From Pseudarthrobacter sp. fls2-241-R2A-127 (lineage in GTDB: Bacteria > Actinomycetota > Actinomycetes > Actinomycetales > Micrococcaceae), in contig NZ_JARVSF010000013.1 of NCBI RefSeq assembly GCF_030209355.1, forward strand, positions 248,001-312,000: a DNA stretch of 64,000 nt, read 5' to 3'. The notes beneath the pieces were generated by a model. It did no database searches. It saw nothing but the letters and a program-made list of their open reading frames with translations, and was not told the DNA's origin. Of this stretch, positions 24,598-32,967 are shown one piece after another. Position numbers and translations under genes: made by a program. Numbering within the stretch: position 1 is the first letter of the stretch; each line of letters begins with the position of its first letter.

Positions 24598-24975
24598 CTA
24601 TCCCGCCACCCGGGCAAGGACCTCCTCAGCCTCGTCAAATTCATCGATCAGCCTCAAGGTCTCCTGGCCGCCCAGGTCAGTGTCCGGATCGAGCCGTCGA
24701 TTGATGCTGCGTGACGCTGAGAACTTCAGCACCGAGTAGTCATCCACGTCCTTCTTGCCGAACCGGACCTTGTGGCCTTTGTGCGTCTGCCGGGCGAAGC
24801 GGCCAAAGCCGGTGAGCACGACGGTGTCTCCACGGCGCACGGCGTCGGTGAGCTCCGCGATGAGCGACTCGTACACCTCACTCACCACCCTTATCGGCTG
24901 TCCGCTGCGGCCGGCCACCTTCGAGATGAATCCACGCTTGCTGATCCGCGGATGAACCGTCGTCTTCATGCCCAC
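24598..24975 (-). CDS. HU-family DNA-binding protein with a C-terminal extension
   Basis: 125 residues, or 123 if the second Met is used. The HU/IHF fold is clear: an N-terminal helical pair (FISKVAGRSGQPIRVVSEVYESLIAELTDAVRRGD), then TVVLTGFGRFARQTHKG, and the DNA-embracing arm ending KFSASRSINRRL. Canonical HU is about 90 residues; here about 30 acidic residues follow (DEFDEAEEVLARV), an unusual tail. It would bend and compact DNA, perhaps at element-specific sites. It lies just downstream of the RNA polymerase operon on the same strand, with a palindromic CGACAGGCCTGTCG between, suggesting separate regulation. Confidence 0.85.
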   Translation of the reverse strand: MGMKTTVHPRISKRGFISKVAGRSGQPIRVVSEVYESLIAELTDAVRRGDTVVLTGFGRFARQTHKGHKVRFGKKDVDDYSVLKFSASRSINRRLDPDTDLGGQETLRLIDEFDEAEEVLARVAG

Positions 24976-25029
24976 ACCTTTGTCCTATCATCCCTCGTCG
25001 TCCGCTTCCTGCTTGAAAACCAGTTTATC

Positions 25030-25067
25030 CGACAGGCCTGTCGAAAAGCGATCCACAGACCTGTCGG
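25030..25067. promoter_or_regulatory. Palindromic operator upstream of the HU-like gene
   Basis: A perfect 14-bp palindrome CGACAGGCCTGTCG at 25030-25043, with a half-site repeat ACCTGTCGG at 25059-25067. The pair sits 55-90 bases before the HU-like start, appropriate for an operator. Confidence 0.5.
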
Positions 25068-25078
25068 TATTCATTCAA

Positions 25079-25444
25079 CTAAAGCTCGAAATCCGGATCA
25101 ATGGACTGGCGGTCGTCCTTGTACTCGTAGTCAACTGACTCAATAATCGACCGAGTCTTCGGATCGCGCCGTGTGCTGACGATCTTGTCGTGGGACTCGT
25201 CGAACCGCTGCTGGTCGGCGATCCGGTGGGCCGCGTTGAGCTTGGCGTTGATGTTCTTGTCGCCGAACTCCATCATCGAGCTCACGGAGGACTTCGCACC
25301 CTGCTTGGTTACGTTGACGTTCTTCTTGTTCTGCGCACGCTGCTGCTCCCAGCGACCGCGGTCCTCGGACGTGACGTACCCGAACATCTGGGCGAGCCGG
25401 GAACCGTACCGCTCCTGCTGCTCTACCTGCTGGTCGTCGCTCAT
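25079..25444 (-). CDS. Small charged protein, last gene of the RNA polymerase operon
   Basis: A 121-residue protein rich in Q, R, D and E, with no hydrophobic core segment. The first 50 residues are helical (QQERYGSRLAQMFGYVTSEDRGRWEQQRAQNKK), then polar, then a C-terminal DYEYKDDRQSIDPDFEL acidic tail. It follows the 587-residue gene by 30 bases with GAAGGAGA-type spacing, so it is the third gene of the unit headed by the fused RNA polymerase. It could be an accessory factor by position only. The acidic, tyrosine-containing tail vaguely recalls the YDYQFE tails of two proteins at 41310-42402. Confidence 0.65.
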   Translation of the reverse strand: MSDDQQVEQQERYGSRLAQMFGYVTSEDRGRWEQQRAQNKKNVNVTKQGAKSSVSSMMEFGDKNINAKLNAAHRIADQQRFDESHDKIVSTRRDPKTRSIIESVDYEYKDDRQSIDPDFEL

Positions 25445-25474
25445 GGTCCTGTCTCCTTCTCGTTCGTTTCCGGA

Positions 25475-27238
25475 CTATGCCGGCTGGTAGTCCTCGGCTC
25501 CGCGGTCGCGGCTCCACTGGCCCTCCGGCCCCGGCCGGGCCGAGGGGCCGGGCCCCTGTCGGAAGGGCTGGGGCCGCGTGCGCTGCGCCGCCAGGAAAGT
25601 AGCGGGATCGTCGACCGCGGCCCGCATCGTGTCCTGCCAGTCCTCGCCGAGGGCCAGCTTGAGCTCGTGCTCAAAATCCGGGTCCTCCTTGTTCAGCTCC
25701 TCGATGGCGTCCACGTAGGCGTTCGAGTAGACACGCTGCTGCTCCTCGTCCGAGAGACCATCGATCTCCATGCTTGCGAGCATGCTCTCGGACTGGTCGA
25801 GGCGCTGCTGGAGGTCCTCGGGCAGCCCGCGGGTGTCCAGGCCCTGCTTCTTGGCCGCGAAACCGATCATGTAGCCCATGACACTGCCGCCGAGGGCCTG
25901 TCCGTCGCCACGCTGGACGCCGTCCAGCATCGCCGCCTTCATGGTTTCCGCCAGCTGCACCTGGTGCTCGTCCGGCTCCATCGGCAGGCGCAGCGTGAAC
26001 ATGCCCTCGTCGGGGATCCGCCGGCCCAGGTGGTCGTCGAACTCCCCGGTCCAGACCTCGCGTACCCTGTCGGTGCCCGCGAGGCGGGCCTCGTGCGGCG
26101 GGGCCTTGACGATGCGGCCGTGCGCGACGCCGTTGAACATCAGGCGCAGCTCCGGCTCGGACTCCATCCGCTCGCCGATGATCGTCCGGGCGCGCTTGAC
26201 CACCTCGGCACGGTCGAGCCCGTCGTCCTCCATCTGCTGGCGCAGGCGCTTGCGCAGGGCCTTGTAGCTGGCGTTGATCTGCTTCGCGTCCTGCTCGGGG
26301 TCACGCATCTTCCAGAAGGCGTTCTCCATGAGTGCGACCTCGGTCATGGCCGCCGACTCGGGAGTAAACAACTCACGGTTGCCCCGCTCGCGGCGCTCCA
26401 GGTCCTCCAGGCGGGTACGCCAGCGCCGGGAAAGGAAGTCGTCCCTGCTGGTGCCCCACCGCCCGCCCGACTTCCCGGACTGCTTCCCGCCGTCGTCGCC
26501 GTCGTCGCCGGAGGCCTCCTGCGCCTCCGGCGCGCCCCCGAACAGATCTCCGACCAGGGCCGCCTGGCGCTCGGCCCTCTCGCCGATGTGCCGGGTCTTC
26601 GCGTCGATCCGGTCCTGGACCTTGTCCTTGAACGGCTGCAGGTAGGAGTCCATCTCCTTCCTGAAGTCAGGAGCGAGCATCCGCATTGCCATCATCATGC
26701 CGGCGGCCTGGATGACCGAGTTCGGGTTCACGCCGCGGGTGAGCGGACGCAGGCAGCCCTGCATCATCATCTGCATGTAGACCGCGTGCATCGCGTCGAA
26801 CTCCTTCGTGCGCTCCCCGTCGTTGAAGCCGGGCACGAGCAGCTTCGAATCGCGCAGCGTCTGCATGTACGCCTCGCCCGCCAGCCGCGTCTCCGCCCGG
26901 AGCTTCAGCAGCCGCTCCCGGTCGTCGAGGCCGTCATCGTCGGCCGCAGCGCGCTCCTGGTCGCGTGCACGCTGGCGCTCCCGCTCCTCGGTCCGCTCCC
27001 GCGTCGTGGCCCCGAAGAAGCCGCGGGCACGGTCGCGCAGCCGCTCGCGCTGCCCGCGTGAGGTGTCGTGTCCGGCCTGCGTGTCCGGCTCGTCGACAAT
27101 CTCCGCGTCGATGATGTCCTCCTCCCCGGCGTCCATCCCGTACACAGGATGGACGTGGCCCAAGGGGTCGACAGGCAGTGCCTTGCGCCCCCGGCCCCTG
27201 CCGCCCGGACCCATTTCCTGCTCCGTGTCCTGTGTCAT
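25475..27238 (-). CDS. Unknown 587-residue protein directly coupled to the fused RNA polymerase gene
   Basis: Start chosen at ATG 27238, one base after the stop of the polymerase gene, with GGGAGG about six bases ahead. The first 90 residues are polar (GGRGRGRK, then acidic DAEIVDEPD). Next is a long R/E-rich helical stretch (ERTEERERQRARDQERAAADDDGL), then a mixed helical body with methionine-rich FDAMHAVYMQMMMQGCLRP and MMMAMRML. Around residue 400 a possible beta domain (GRIPDEGMFTLRLPMEPDEHQVQL) appears. No sigma-factor region 2 or 4 motif, zinc site or nuclease motif is seen. Tight coupling to the polymerase makes it the leading candidate for a dedicated subunit or promoter-specificity factor, but that is inference. 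Confidence 0.75.
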   Translation of the reverse strand: MTQDTEQEMGPGGRGRGRKALPVDPLGHVHPVYGMDAGEEDIIDAEIVDEPDTQAGHDTSRGQRERLRDRARGFFGATTRERTEERERQRARDQERAAADDDGLDDRERLLKLRAETRLAGEAYMQTLRDSKLLVPGFNDGERTKEFDAMHAVYMQMMMQGCLRPLTRGVNPNSVIQAAGMMMAMRMLAPDFRKEMDSYLQPFKDKVQDRIDAKTRHIGERAERQAALVGDLFGGAPEAQEASGDDGDDGGKQSGKSGGRWGTSRDDFLSRRWRTRLEDLERRERGNRELFTPESAAMTEVALMENAFWKMRDPEQDAKQINASYKALRKRLRQQMEDDGLDRAEVVKRARTIIGERMESEPELRLMFNGVAHGRIVKAPPHEARLAGTDRVREVWTGEFDDHLGRRIPDEGMFTLRLPMEPDEHQVQLAETMKAAMLDGVQRGDGQALGGSVMGYMIGFAAKKQGLDTRGLPEDLQQRLDQSESMLASMEIDGLSDEEQQRVYSNAYVDAIEELNKEDPDFEHELKLALGEDWQDTMRAAVDDPATFLAAQRTRPQPFRQGPGPSARPGPEGQWSRDRGAEDYQPA

Positions 27239-27239
27239 G

Positions 27240-30200
27240 TCAGCCTCCCAGTCCATAGTCGTCGTCATTCTGCTGCTGCCCGGTCTCGTAGCTCGGCGTC
27301 CAGGCCGGGCGACGGCCGCCCACGCCGACGGCGTGTGCCGAGCGCCGGCTGGCACCGCGCGCCCTGGCGGCCCCGTCCCCGGTCTGCGCGAGCACGTCAC
27401 GCTTGAGGACCGAGGCATCCACCGCGGCCTCCGCGGAGTCCAGGCCGTCCAGCCCGTCGAGGCCGTGCGCCGCGAACGCGTCGAGCTCGCGCGCCGCCGC
27501 GGCCCGGGCACGGCGGGTGCCCGCTGAGGCGAACTGCTCGTTCTTCTCGCCGTCGAAGACGCTCTCGCGGTTCTTCGCGACCTGCACCAGCGCCTCGAAG
27601 TCGCCGCCGTAGGCCATACGGTCCATCACCGTGCCCGCCAGGGACGGGTCCTCCTCGAGGTTGCGCACCAGGCCCGACTTCGGGTCCTCCAGCGCGCGGG
27701 CCACACGGGCGACGCAGTCCGGGTTGACCGAAACGTTGAACCCGTCCTTGGCCTCGTAGAACTCGACGAACTGGGCCTCCCACTCCTCGGCCGTGGCCTG
27801 GACAGCCTCGCCGTCGGCGAACTCGGGACGCCACTGGCCGGGGCCGGGGTGCTCGAGCTTGCGGCCGCGCCACAGATCGCGCCCGGGACCCTGCAGCATC
27901 TCGTACTTGTGCCGTGCCTCCGCAGCGTCGTGCTTGGCCTGCAGGATCGACTGGGTCACCGGATAGGTCACCTCAAGCACCGCCTTCAGGTCAGCGCCAC
28001 GCAGGGCGCGCACCGCACGCTGGGAGAACGAGCCACCCAGTCCCGTGCCGTGGGCCTTGATCGCCGTGGCGAACATCGAGGCCTCCTGGTCCTCCTGCGT
28101 GATGCCCGGCGTGCCCTGCTCGTCGCCGAGGTTGCGGGAGTAGTCCGCGAGCTTTTTCTCGCTGCCCTTGGCCCCGGTCTCGACGCAGACTTCACGCACG
28201 CTCTGCAGGTGCGCCTCGCGGCTGCTGAAGGTCAGCGCCGAGCCGAACTCGCCGCGCTGTGCTGAGCGATAGAGATCGCTGAGCTCCTCGACGAGGACCT
28301 CGTGGCCGGCGGCAACCTCGTGCGGATCGCTGACGAACCGCAGGCGGTTCGCCTCCCTGACGGCACTCTCAAGGCTCTCCGCCAGCTCCGGGCTCTTGGA
28401 CATTGCCACCTGGGTGTCCAGCGAGACCTGCATGGCCAGCGGGTGCGAGCCGTCGGCCTTCACCACGCCGGTGTCCAGGAGGTTCGCTCCGACCGAGAGC
28501 CTGGCCATCGCCTCGGCCTTGGCGGCTTCGCTGTGCAGCCTCACGACGGCGACCGCGTCACCGTCGAAGTCGCCGTCGAAGCACTGGTCCATCACCGGGT
28601 TGATCGCCGCGCCGGTGAGCCGGTCGTCGATCGCCACGCGCATGTAGCGCACGCCGGCGTCGCGCAGGACCGGGTCGCGCCAGACCAGCGCGTGATCGCC
28701 TTCGGCCAGGCCCAGCTGCTCGGCCTTGACCGAGCTCAGAGCGATCTGATCGATGTCCAGCCGAGGGTCGGCGGTCCAGACCATCGTGGCCGAGTCCGAC
28801 AGGCGCGAGCTCATCAGCCCGGTCTTGAAGATGTTGTTCTTGCCGGTCAGCACGCGGTTCTGCACGTCCGTGGTGATCGCCTCGAAGGCACGCTGGGCCC
28901 GCGAGACAGACTCGCTCATGCCCCGGCGCACCTCGGCGCGCTTGTCCGGCGACAGGCCGTGGTCATCCAGCTGCTCGGCCATGTACCGGTAGCGGCAGGC
29001 TTCGACGAAGACGTCCTGATAGCTGCGCGTGTAGTCGTGCGTGACGGACGTGCCGTCGTCGAACTCCTGGCCGCTGCGCAGGTGCGAAGAGAGCACCGGC
29101 AGCTTCCACGAAGTCGCGCTGACCGTCTCGGTCAGCTGACTCGTCGGGTAGGTCAGCGGAAAGGGGATTTCCATGTCGCCGCCACGATCGCCGATCAGGT
29201 CGCCGAAGGACTTGCGCATGGCCGTGGTGTTCAGCCCCGGCGTCGCGCCTTCGCTGCGCGGCTGCGTGCGCATCAGCTCCGGCATCGGGATCAGACGGCG
29301 CTCGGGCCGCTCGTCGACACTCTCGGCCTGGCCCACGACACGCAGGGTGCCGTCGGCCTCCATGTCCAGTCCCGCCACCAGCAGATACTCGCGCAGGTTC
29401 GACTCGGCACCGGAGTTGTGGCCGTAGAACTCGCGCATGATCGCCGGGCAGTCCTGGGACTGCAGCGCCCAGGCCAGCTGCGAGGAGGCCTTGCGCCCCT
29501 TGCCGGCGCGCACCTGTTCGTCGTCGTAGATCTTGGTCTTCTCGTCGACAGCCATGTGGGTGACCACGAACCGCATCTCGCCCAACCCTCCGTCGACCGG
29601 CCCGGCATCGGGGCCCTGGACGGCCGGGCGGCGGATGTCGCCCACGGCACCACCCATCAGCTCGCGCGCCGATCCGGCGTTGCGGCGGGAGATCAGCGAG
29701 AACGGGCTCATCACCACGTCGATGCCCGGGTTCTCCCTGAACCAGGCCACCTCCTGCTCCAGGCCCTGGGCACGCGCCTCGTCCGGGTCCATGTGGCGGT
29801 CGACCACCAGAGAGACGACACCCTTGTTGCCGTGCAGATCGCTGATCTTGTCGCCCACGACGAGGTCGCGCAGCTGGCCACCGGCCCCGCGGATGCGGTG
29901 CCGCTCGGAGAACTCCGTCGACACCACGATCGGGTCGTCGGCCGTCCAGCCGCCGAAGGTCATCAGAGCGGTGCCGGTCGGCTTCGTCACCTCGGAAGAC
30001 TGCATGATCGTCGAGGCCGTCATCTGCTGGCGGTCGAACGGGTCATAGCGCAGCGTCTCCAGCTCCGGCCGGCTCATCAGCGGGGCGCGGGAGCCGGTCA
30101 CGGTCTCCGGGTCACCCGGCTCAATCGTGCCGTCGGGGCGCACGGCGGCGTCCTCGGTGAGGTAGCGCACGATGCCCTGGTTGGTCGCGCCGCCGGTCAT

Positions 30201-32801
30201 CACCGGATCGAAGAAGCCGCCGGGAGCCGTCACATGGTTACGGTCGGTTCCCGTGAGCACCGTCATGTTCCGTCCACCGGTGAGCCGCCAGGCGTCGAAG
30301 ACGTTGTCGTCGGCCGGGTCGGTGCGATCGCGTTCGGCGCGGTACTCAGCGTAGATCGTCGAGCCCTGCTTGATCTCGTTGGAGTAGCGCACGCGCTTGG
30401 CCTCGGTCTCGAGGATCGAGGCCGTCCACTCGTCCAGCCGTGCGGTGGCCTTGCCGGTGGCAGGGTCGACCTCATACGTCGTGGCCCGTTCGATGAAGTC
30501 AACCGGGTGCTTGGTGCCGTAGAGCTGCGAGTACACCGCGTTCAGCGAGGCCGGCACGCCGGTCCGGCTGCGGCCGGAGACGAGGTCACCGGCAAGCTGG
30601 TACTGGATGCGCTCGTGCATCAGCTGTTCGTAGCCGCGCAGCACCGTGCGCTCCTCGACCGACTTGGGGGCCTCGCCCGGGGTCTGGGCCTTGATCCGCG
30701 CCTCGTAGCCGGGGACGATCAGCGCGTTCTCGCCACTGGCGAAGCGCGTGACAATCTCCCCATGGCTGCCGACATCGAAGACCTGGCCGATCTCACCGGA
30801 GACCGGCGTGGCCTTGCCGTCACGACGCAGCTTTTCGGCGGTCCAGCTGATGACGCCCTGCGCGTCGACCAGGATCTCACCCGGCGTCGCGGCGTTGCGC
30901 TCGATGCTCTCCCGGACGGTCTGACCGATCCGGCGCATGAACTCCGAGGGATGCTCGGCGATGGGGGCGGCGGTGGCCGCATGGAAGGAGACGATCCGGT
31001 CCTTGAAGCGGGTCGCCTGGAAGCTGGTACCCATGAGCTCGGTGGGAGGCACCCCGCAGCGGCGCAGCGCCGAGGCGAGGTTGTCCAGGTTAGACCACTG
31101 GCCGGTCGGGCTGGTCATGTACTTGGCGACGCGGGCGGGGTCGAAGCGCTGGTCGAGCCACTCACCGTCGATCAGGTGCGGCTCGGCATCCCAGGTGCCG
31201 ACCAGCTCGAACGGAACGTCATCAGCGTGCGCACGGACCTTGTCGGCGGCCGTGCCACCATAGACGAGGTTGCCCAGGTCCGGAAGCTCACCGGCCTGCA
31301 GCTCGCCGATCTCCTCCAGGCGCTCCTGGTACATCTCCTCGGTCGCGCCCGGACGCAGCAGCTCGCTGCGTGCTCCGGTGAGCACGTCCCAGTAAGAGCG
31401 CTGGATCGCCGCGACCTCGGGGTCAGAGGCATACTCCGGGGGCTCGATCTCGTCGAGCGCGCCCTCGGTGCGCTGCAGCTCAGACTCCGCGCGCAGGATC
31501 AGCTCCTCGACGCCCAGGGCGGCGCGCAGGTTCTCCCGCGCGGTGTCCACGGCCTCGCGACCGTAGGCCTCGGCCGGCTCTGCGTCCACGAAGAAGGTCG
31601 GCAGGGAGCGGTTCTTGGCATCCCGGCGCAGCATGACCTTGGACCCGGGGCGCGGGGCGCTCTCACCGGGGACGACATAGTCCGCGACGACGAACATGCT
31701 CTCGCGGTCGACGTGATAGCTGTCCGGCACGTCGATGAGGGAGCGGCCGCGGCCATGCTCGGGGTGGCTGGAGCCGACGACGCCAACCACCGTGCCGGGA
31801 CGGTCCTCGCGTTCGATGGGCAGGCCTTGGGCGAAACGCAGCAGCCGCACGGCGTCCTCGGGAGTCGGGGCGGGCACGGCCATGCCGCCGGGCACCCGGT
31901 GATTGGTGCTGTAGCGCAGCACCGTTCCGTTGTCGTAGATGCGCGCCCCGGCGTACTCCTCCTGGCGCGTGTCAGTGAGACGGATCTCCATGCCGGTCCC
32001 GGAGATCCGGGCCTTGATCTGTCCGGGCTCACGGTCGCGCAGGACCTCGTAGGCCACGCCCTGGGACTTCAGCTCCTCGAGCAACGCCGCCGAGCGTGCC
32101 ACCGCCCGCTGGGACATGAAACGGTTGCGGTCAACGCGGCCGGTCTGCGGGTCGCGTCCGCCGTCGATGACCCACTCGCGGACCTGGTCGTACTCCTGGC
32201 GGCTCATCTTGTCCATGAGCGCCGTGAGGCCTGCGGCGTCGTCGTTGGTCATGGCACGGCCGGCCTCGTACGGCTTACTGTCCTCGTCGAGCCGCCAGAG
32301 CGTCATGTTCCCGCGGCGCGGCTCAGACAAGGACTCCACCTCGCCGCCGGCGTTCTTCACGATCGTCTCGTCGGGAATGTACAGCAGCTCGGTACCTGCG
32401 CGCTTCACCGTCGCGCGCTCGGACCAGGCCGGGTCGTAAGGGCAGATCGGCAGCCGCGCCGAACGCGGGTCGATCTCCGCTCCGACGCCCGTGGCACGGG
32501 TGAACTCGCGCTGCAGCGTCTGGTAGCGCTCGTTGGCGGGGGAGTGGTCGCCGAACTGCGGCTCGTAGTCCGGGACGCGCTCGGAGAAGGCCGTGTCGAT
32601 CGCAGTCAGACACGCGGTGACGCCGAGTCCGGGATCAGCCAGGGCGGTTCCGCGCTGGCCGAGGATCTGGTCGACCCGTGCACGGATGGCCTTCGCCTGG
32701 GAGATCGGAATGATCTCCCCGCTCTGCTCCCGGGCCTGCTCGACTGCCTTGTAGAAGACGTACTCGTAGAAGTACCGCCTCAGTCCGTGTGCCTTCTTCA
32801 T
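27240..32801 (-). CDS. Single-chain RNA polymerase carrying fused beta-like and beta'-like catalytic barrels
   Basis: 1853 residues, ATG 32801 with AGGAGG upstream. Beta-like signatures: TNQGIVRYLTEDA (like the beta segment ending IGLINSL), D-x-x-RQQMTASTIMQS, a GGWTADDPIVVS segment (DD 955-956 in place of the beta ED pair), then DKISDLHGNKGVVS. In that motif K985 and K993 have the same spacing as the two catalytic lysines of E. coli beta. IDVVMSPFSLISRRNAG follows (beta: VDIVLNPLGVPSRMN). Beta'-like signatures: RDPVLR (R1375, like RAPTLHR), then 36 residues later DFDGD (1411-1415), the magnesium-binding aspartates of all multisubunit polymerases. PVTQSILQAKH (L1620, H1624) resembles the trigger-loop P-x-TQ-x4-L-type helix. 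Residues 1-850 and 1640-1853 match nothing I recognise. It should be an active template-directed RNA polymerase. Confidence 0.88.
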   Translation of the reverse strand: MKKAHGLRRYFYEYVFYKAVEQAREQSGEIIPISQAKAIRARVDQILGQRGTALADPGLGVTACLTAIDTAFSERVPDYEPQFGDHSPANERYQTLQREFTRATGVGAEIDPRSARLPICPYDPAWSERATVKRAGTELLYIPDETIVKNAGGEVESLSEPRRGNMTLWRLDEDSKPYEAGRAMTNDDAAGLTALMDKMSRQEYDQVREWVIDGGRDPQTGRVDRNRFMSQRAVARSAALLEELKSQGVAYEVLRDREPGQIKARISGTGMEIRLTDTRQEEYAGARIYDNGTVLRYSTNHRVPGGMAVPAPTPEDAVRLLRFAQGLPIEREDRPGTVVGVVGSSHPEHGRGRSLIDVPDSYHVDRESMFVVADYVVPGESAPRPGSKVMLRRDAKNRSLPTFFVDAEPAEAYGREAVDTARENLRAALGVEELILRAESELQRTEGALDEIEPPEYASDPEVAAIQRSYWDVLTGARSELLRPGATEEMYQERLEEIGELQAGELPDLGNLVYGGTAADKVRAHADDVPFELVGTWDAEPHLIDGEWLDQRFDPARVAKYMTSPTGQWSNLDNLASALRRCGVPPTELMGTSFQATRFKDRIVSFHAATAAPIAEHPSEFMRRIGQTVRESIERNAATPGEILVDAQGVISWTAEKLRRDGKATPVSGEIGQVFDVGSHGEIVTRFASGENALIVPGYEARIKAQTPGEAPKSVEERTVLRGYEQLMHERIQYQLAGDLVSGRSRTGVPASLNAVYSQLYGTKHPVDFIERATTYEVDPATGKATARLDEWTASILETEAKRVRYSNEIKQGSTIYAEYRAERDRTDPADDNVFDAWRLTGGRNMTVLTGTDRNHVTAPGGFFDPVMTGGATNQGIVRYLTEDAAVRPDGTIEPGDPETVTGSRAPLMSRPELETLRYDPFDRQQMTASTIMQSSEVTKPTGTALMTFGGWTADDPIVVSTEFSERHRIRGAGGQLRDLVVGDKISDLHGNKGVVSLVVDRHMDPDEARAQGLEQEVAWFRENPGIDVVMSPFSLISRRNAGSARELMGGAVGDIRRPAVQGPDAGPVDGGLGEMRFVVTHMAVDEKTKIYDDEQVRAGKGRKASSQLAWALQSQDCPAIMREFYGHNSGAESNLREYLLVAGLDMEADGTLRVVGQAESVDERPERRLIPMPELMRTQPRSEGATPGLNTTAMRKSFGDLIGDRGGDMEIPFPLTYPTSQLTETVSATSWKLPVLSSHLRSGQEFDDGTSVTHDYTRSYQDVFVEACRYRYMAEQLDDHGLSPDKRAEVRRGMSESVSRAQRAFEAITTDVQNRVLTGKNNIFKTGLMSSRLSDSATMVWTADPRLDIDQIALSSVKAEQLGLAEGDHALVWRDPVLRDAGVRYMRVAIDDRLTGAAINPVMDQCFDGDFDGDAVAVVRLHSEAAKAEAMARLSVGANLLDTGVVKADGSHPLAMQVSLDTQVAMSKSPELAESLESAVREANRLRFVSDPHEVAAGHEVLVEELSDLYRSAQRGEFGSALTFSSREAHLQSVREVCVETGAKGSEKKLADYSRNLGDEQGTPGITQEDQEASMFATAIKAHGTGLGGSFSQRAVRALRGADLKAVLEVTYPVTQSILQAKHDAAEARHKYEMLQGPGRDLWRGRKLEHPGPGQWRPEFADGEAVQATAEEWEAQFVEFYEAKDGFNVSVNPDCVARVARALEDPKSGLVRNLEEDPSLAGTVMDRMAYGGDFEALVQVAKNRESVFDGEKNEQFASAGTRRARAAAARELDAFAAHGLDGLDGLDSAEAAVDASVLKRDVLAQTGDGAARARGASRRSAHAVGVGGRRPAWTPSYETGQQQNDDDYGLGG

Positions 32802-32908
32802 TGCTACTCAGCCTCCTGTGGACGCTCGGGGACATAACTATGTATAGATCATACGCTGATGATTCGAATGGAAGCGATAGATGAGTCAGAAGCGAGCCAA
32901 AAGACGAA
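32802..32908 (-). promoter_or_regulatory. Promoter region of the RNA polymerase operon
   Basis: Read on the minus strand: TCGAATG/CATTCGA (32864-32870), a TATGAT candidate -10 (32848-32853), CTATACATAG, then AGGAGG. A GACTCAT element lies just upstream. The gene's own promoter thus carries the same elements as other units. Confidence 0.5.
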
Positions 32909-32944
32909 TGCCGGGACAGTCGAATTGCATCGACCGTCCCGGCA
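32909..32944 (-). terminator. Terminator of the coupling-protein gene
   Basis: TGCCGGGACAGTCGA (32909-32923) pairs with TCGACCGTCCCGGCA (32930-32944) with one mismatch. Reading on the minus strand a TCTTTT-containing tail follows. Confidence 0.8.
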
Positions 32945-32967
32945 CGGAGCGAATAGACCCGCCGGCA

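Noticed and set aside
28302..32837. Very long open frame (1511 codons) on the plus strand opposite the RNA polymerase gene
   Set aside because: Composition is that of a high-GC antisense shadow (repetitive V/A/R/G/H/D), with no motif. The minus-strand frame has clear polymerase signatures.
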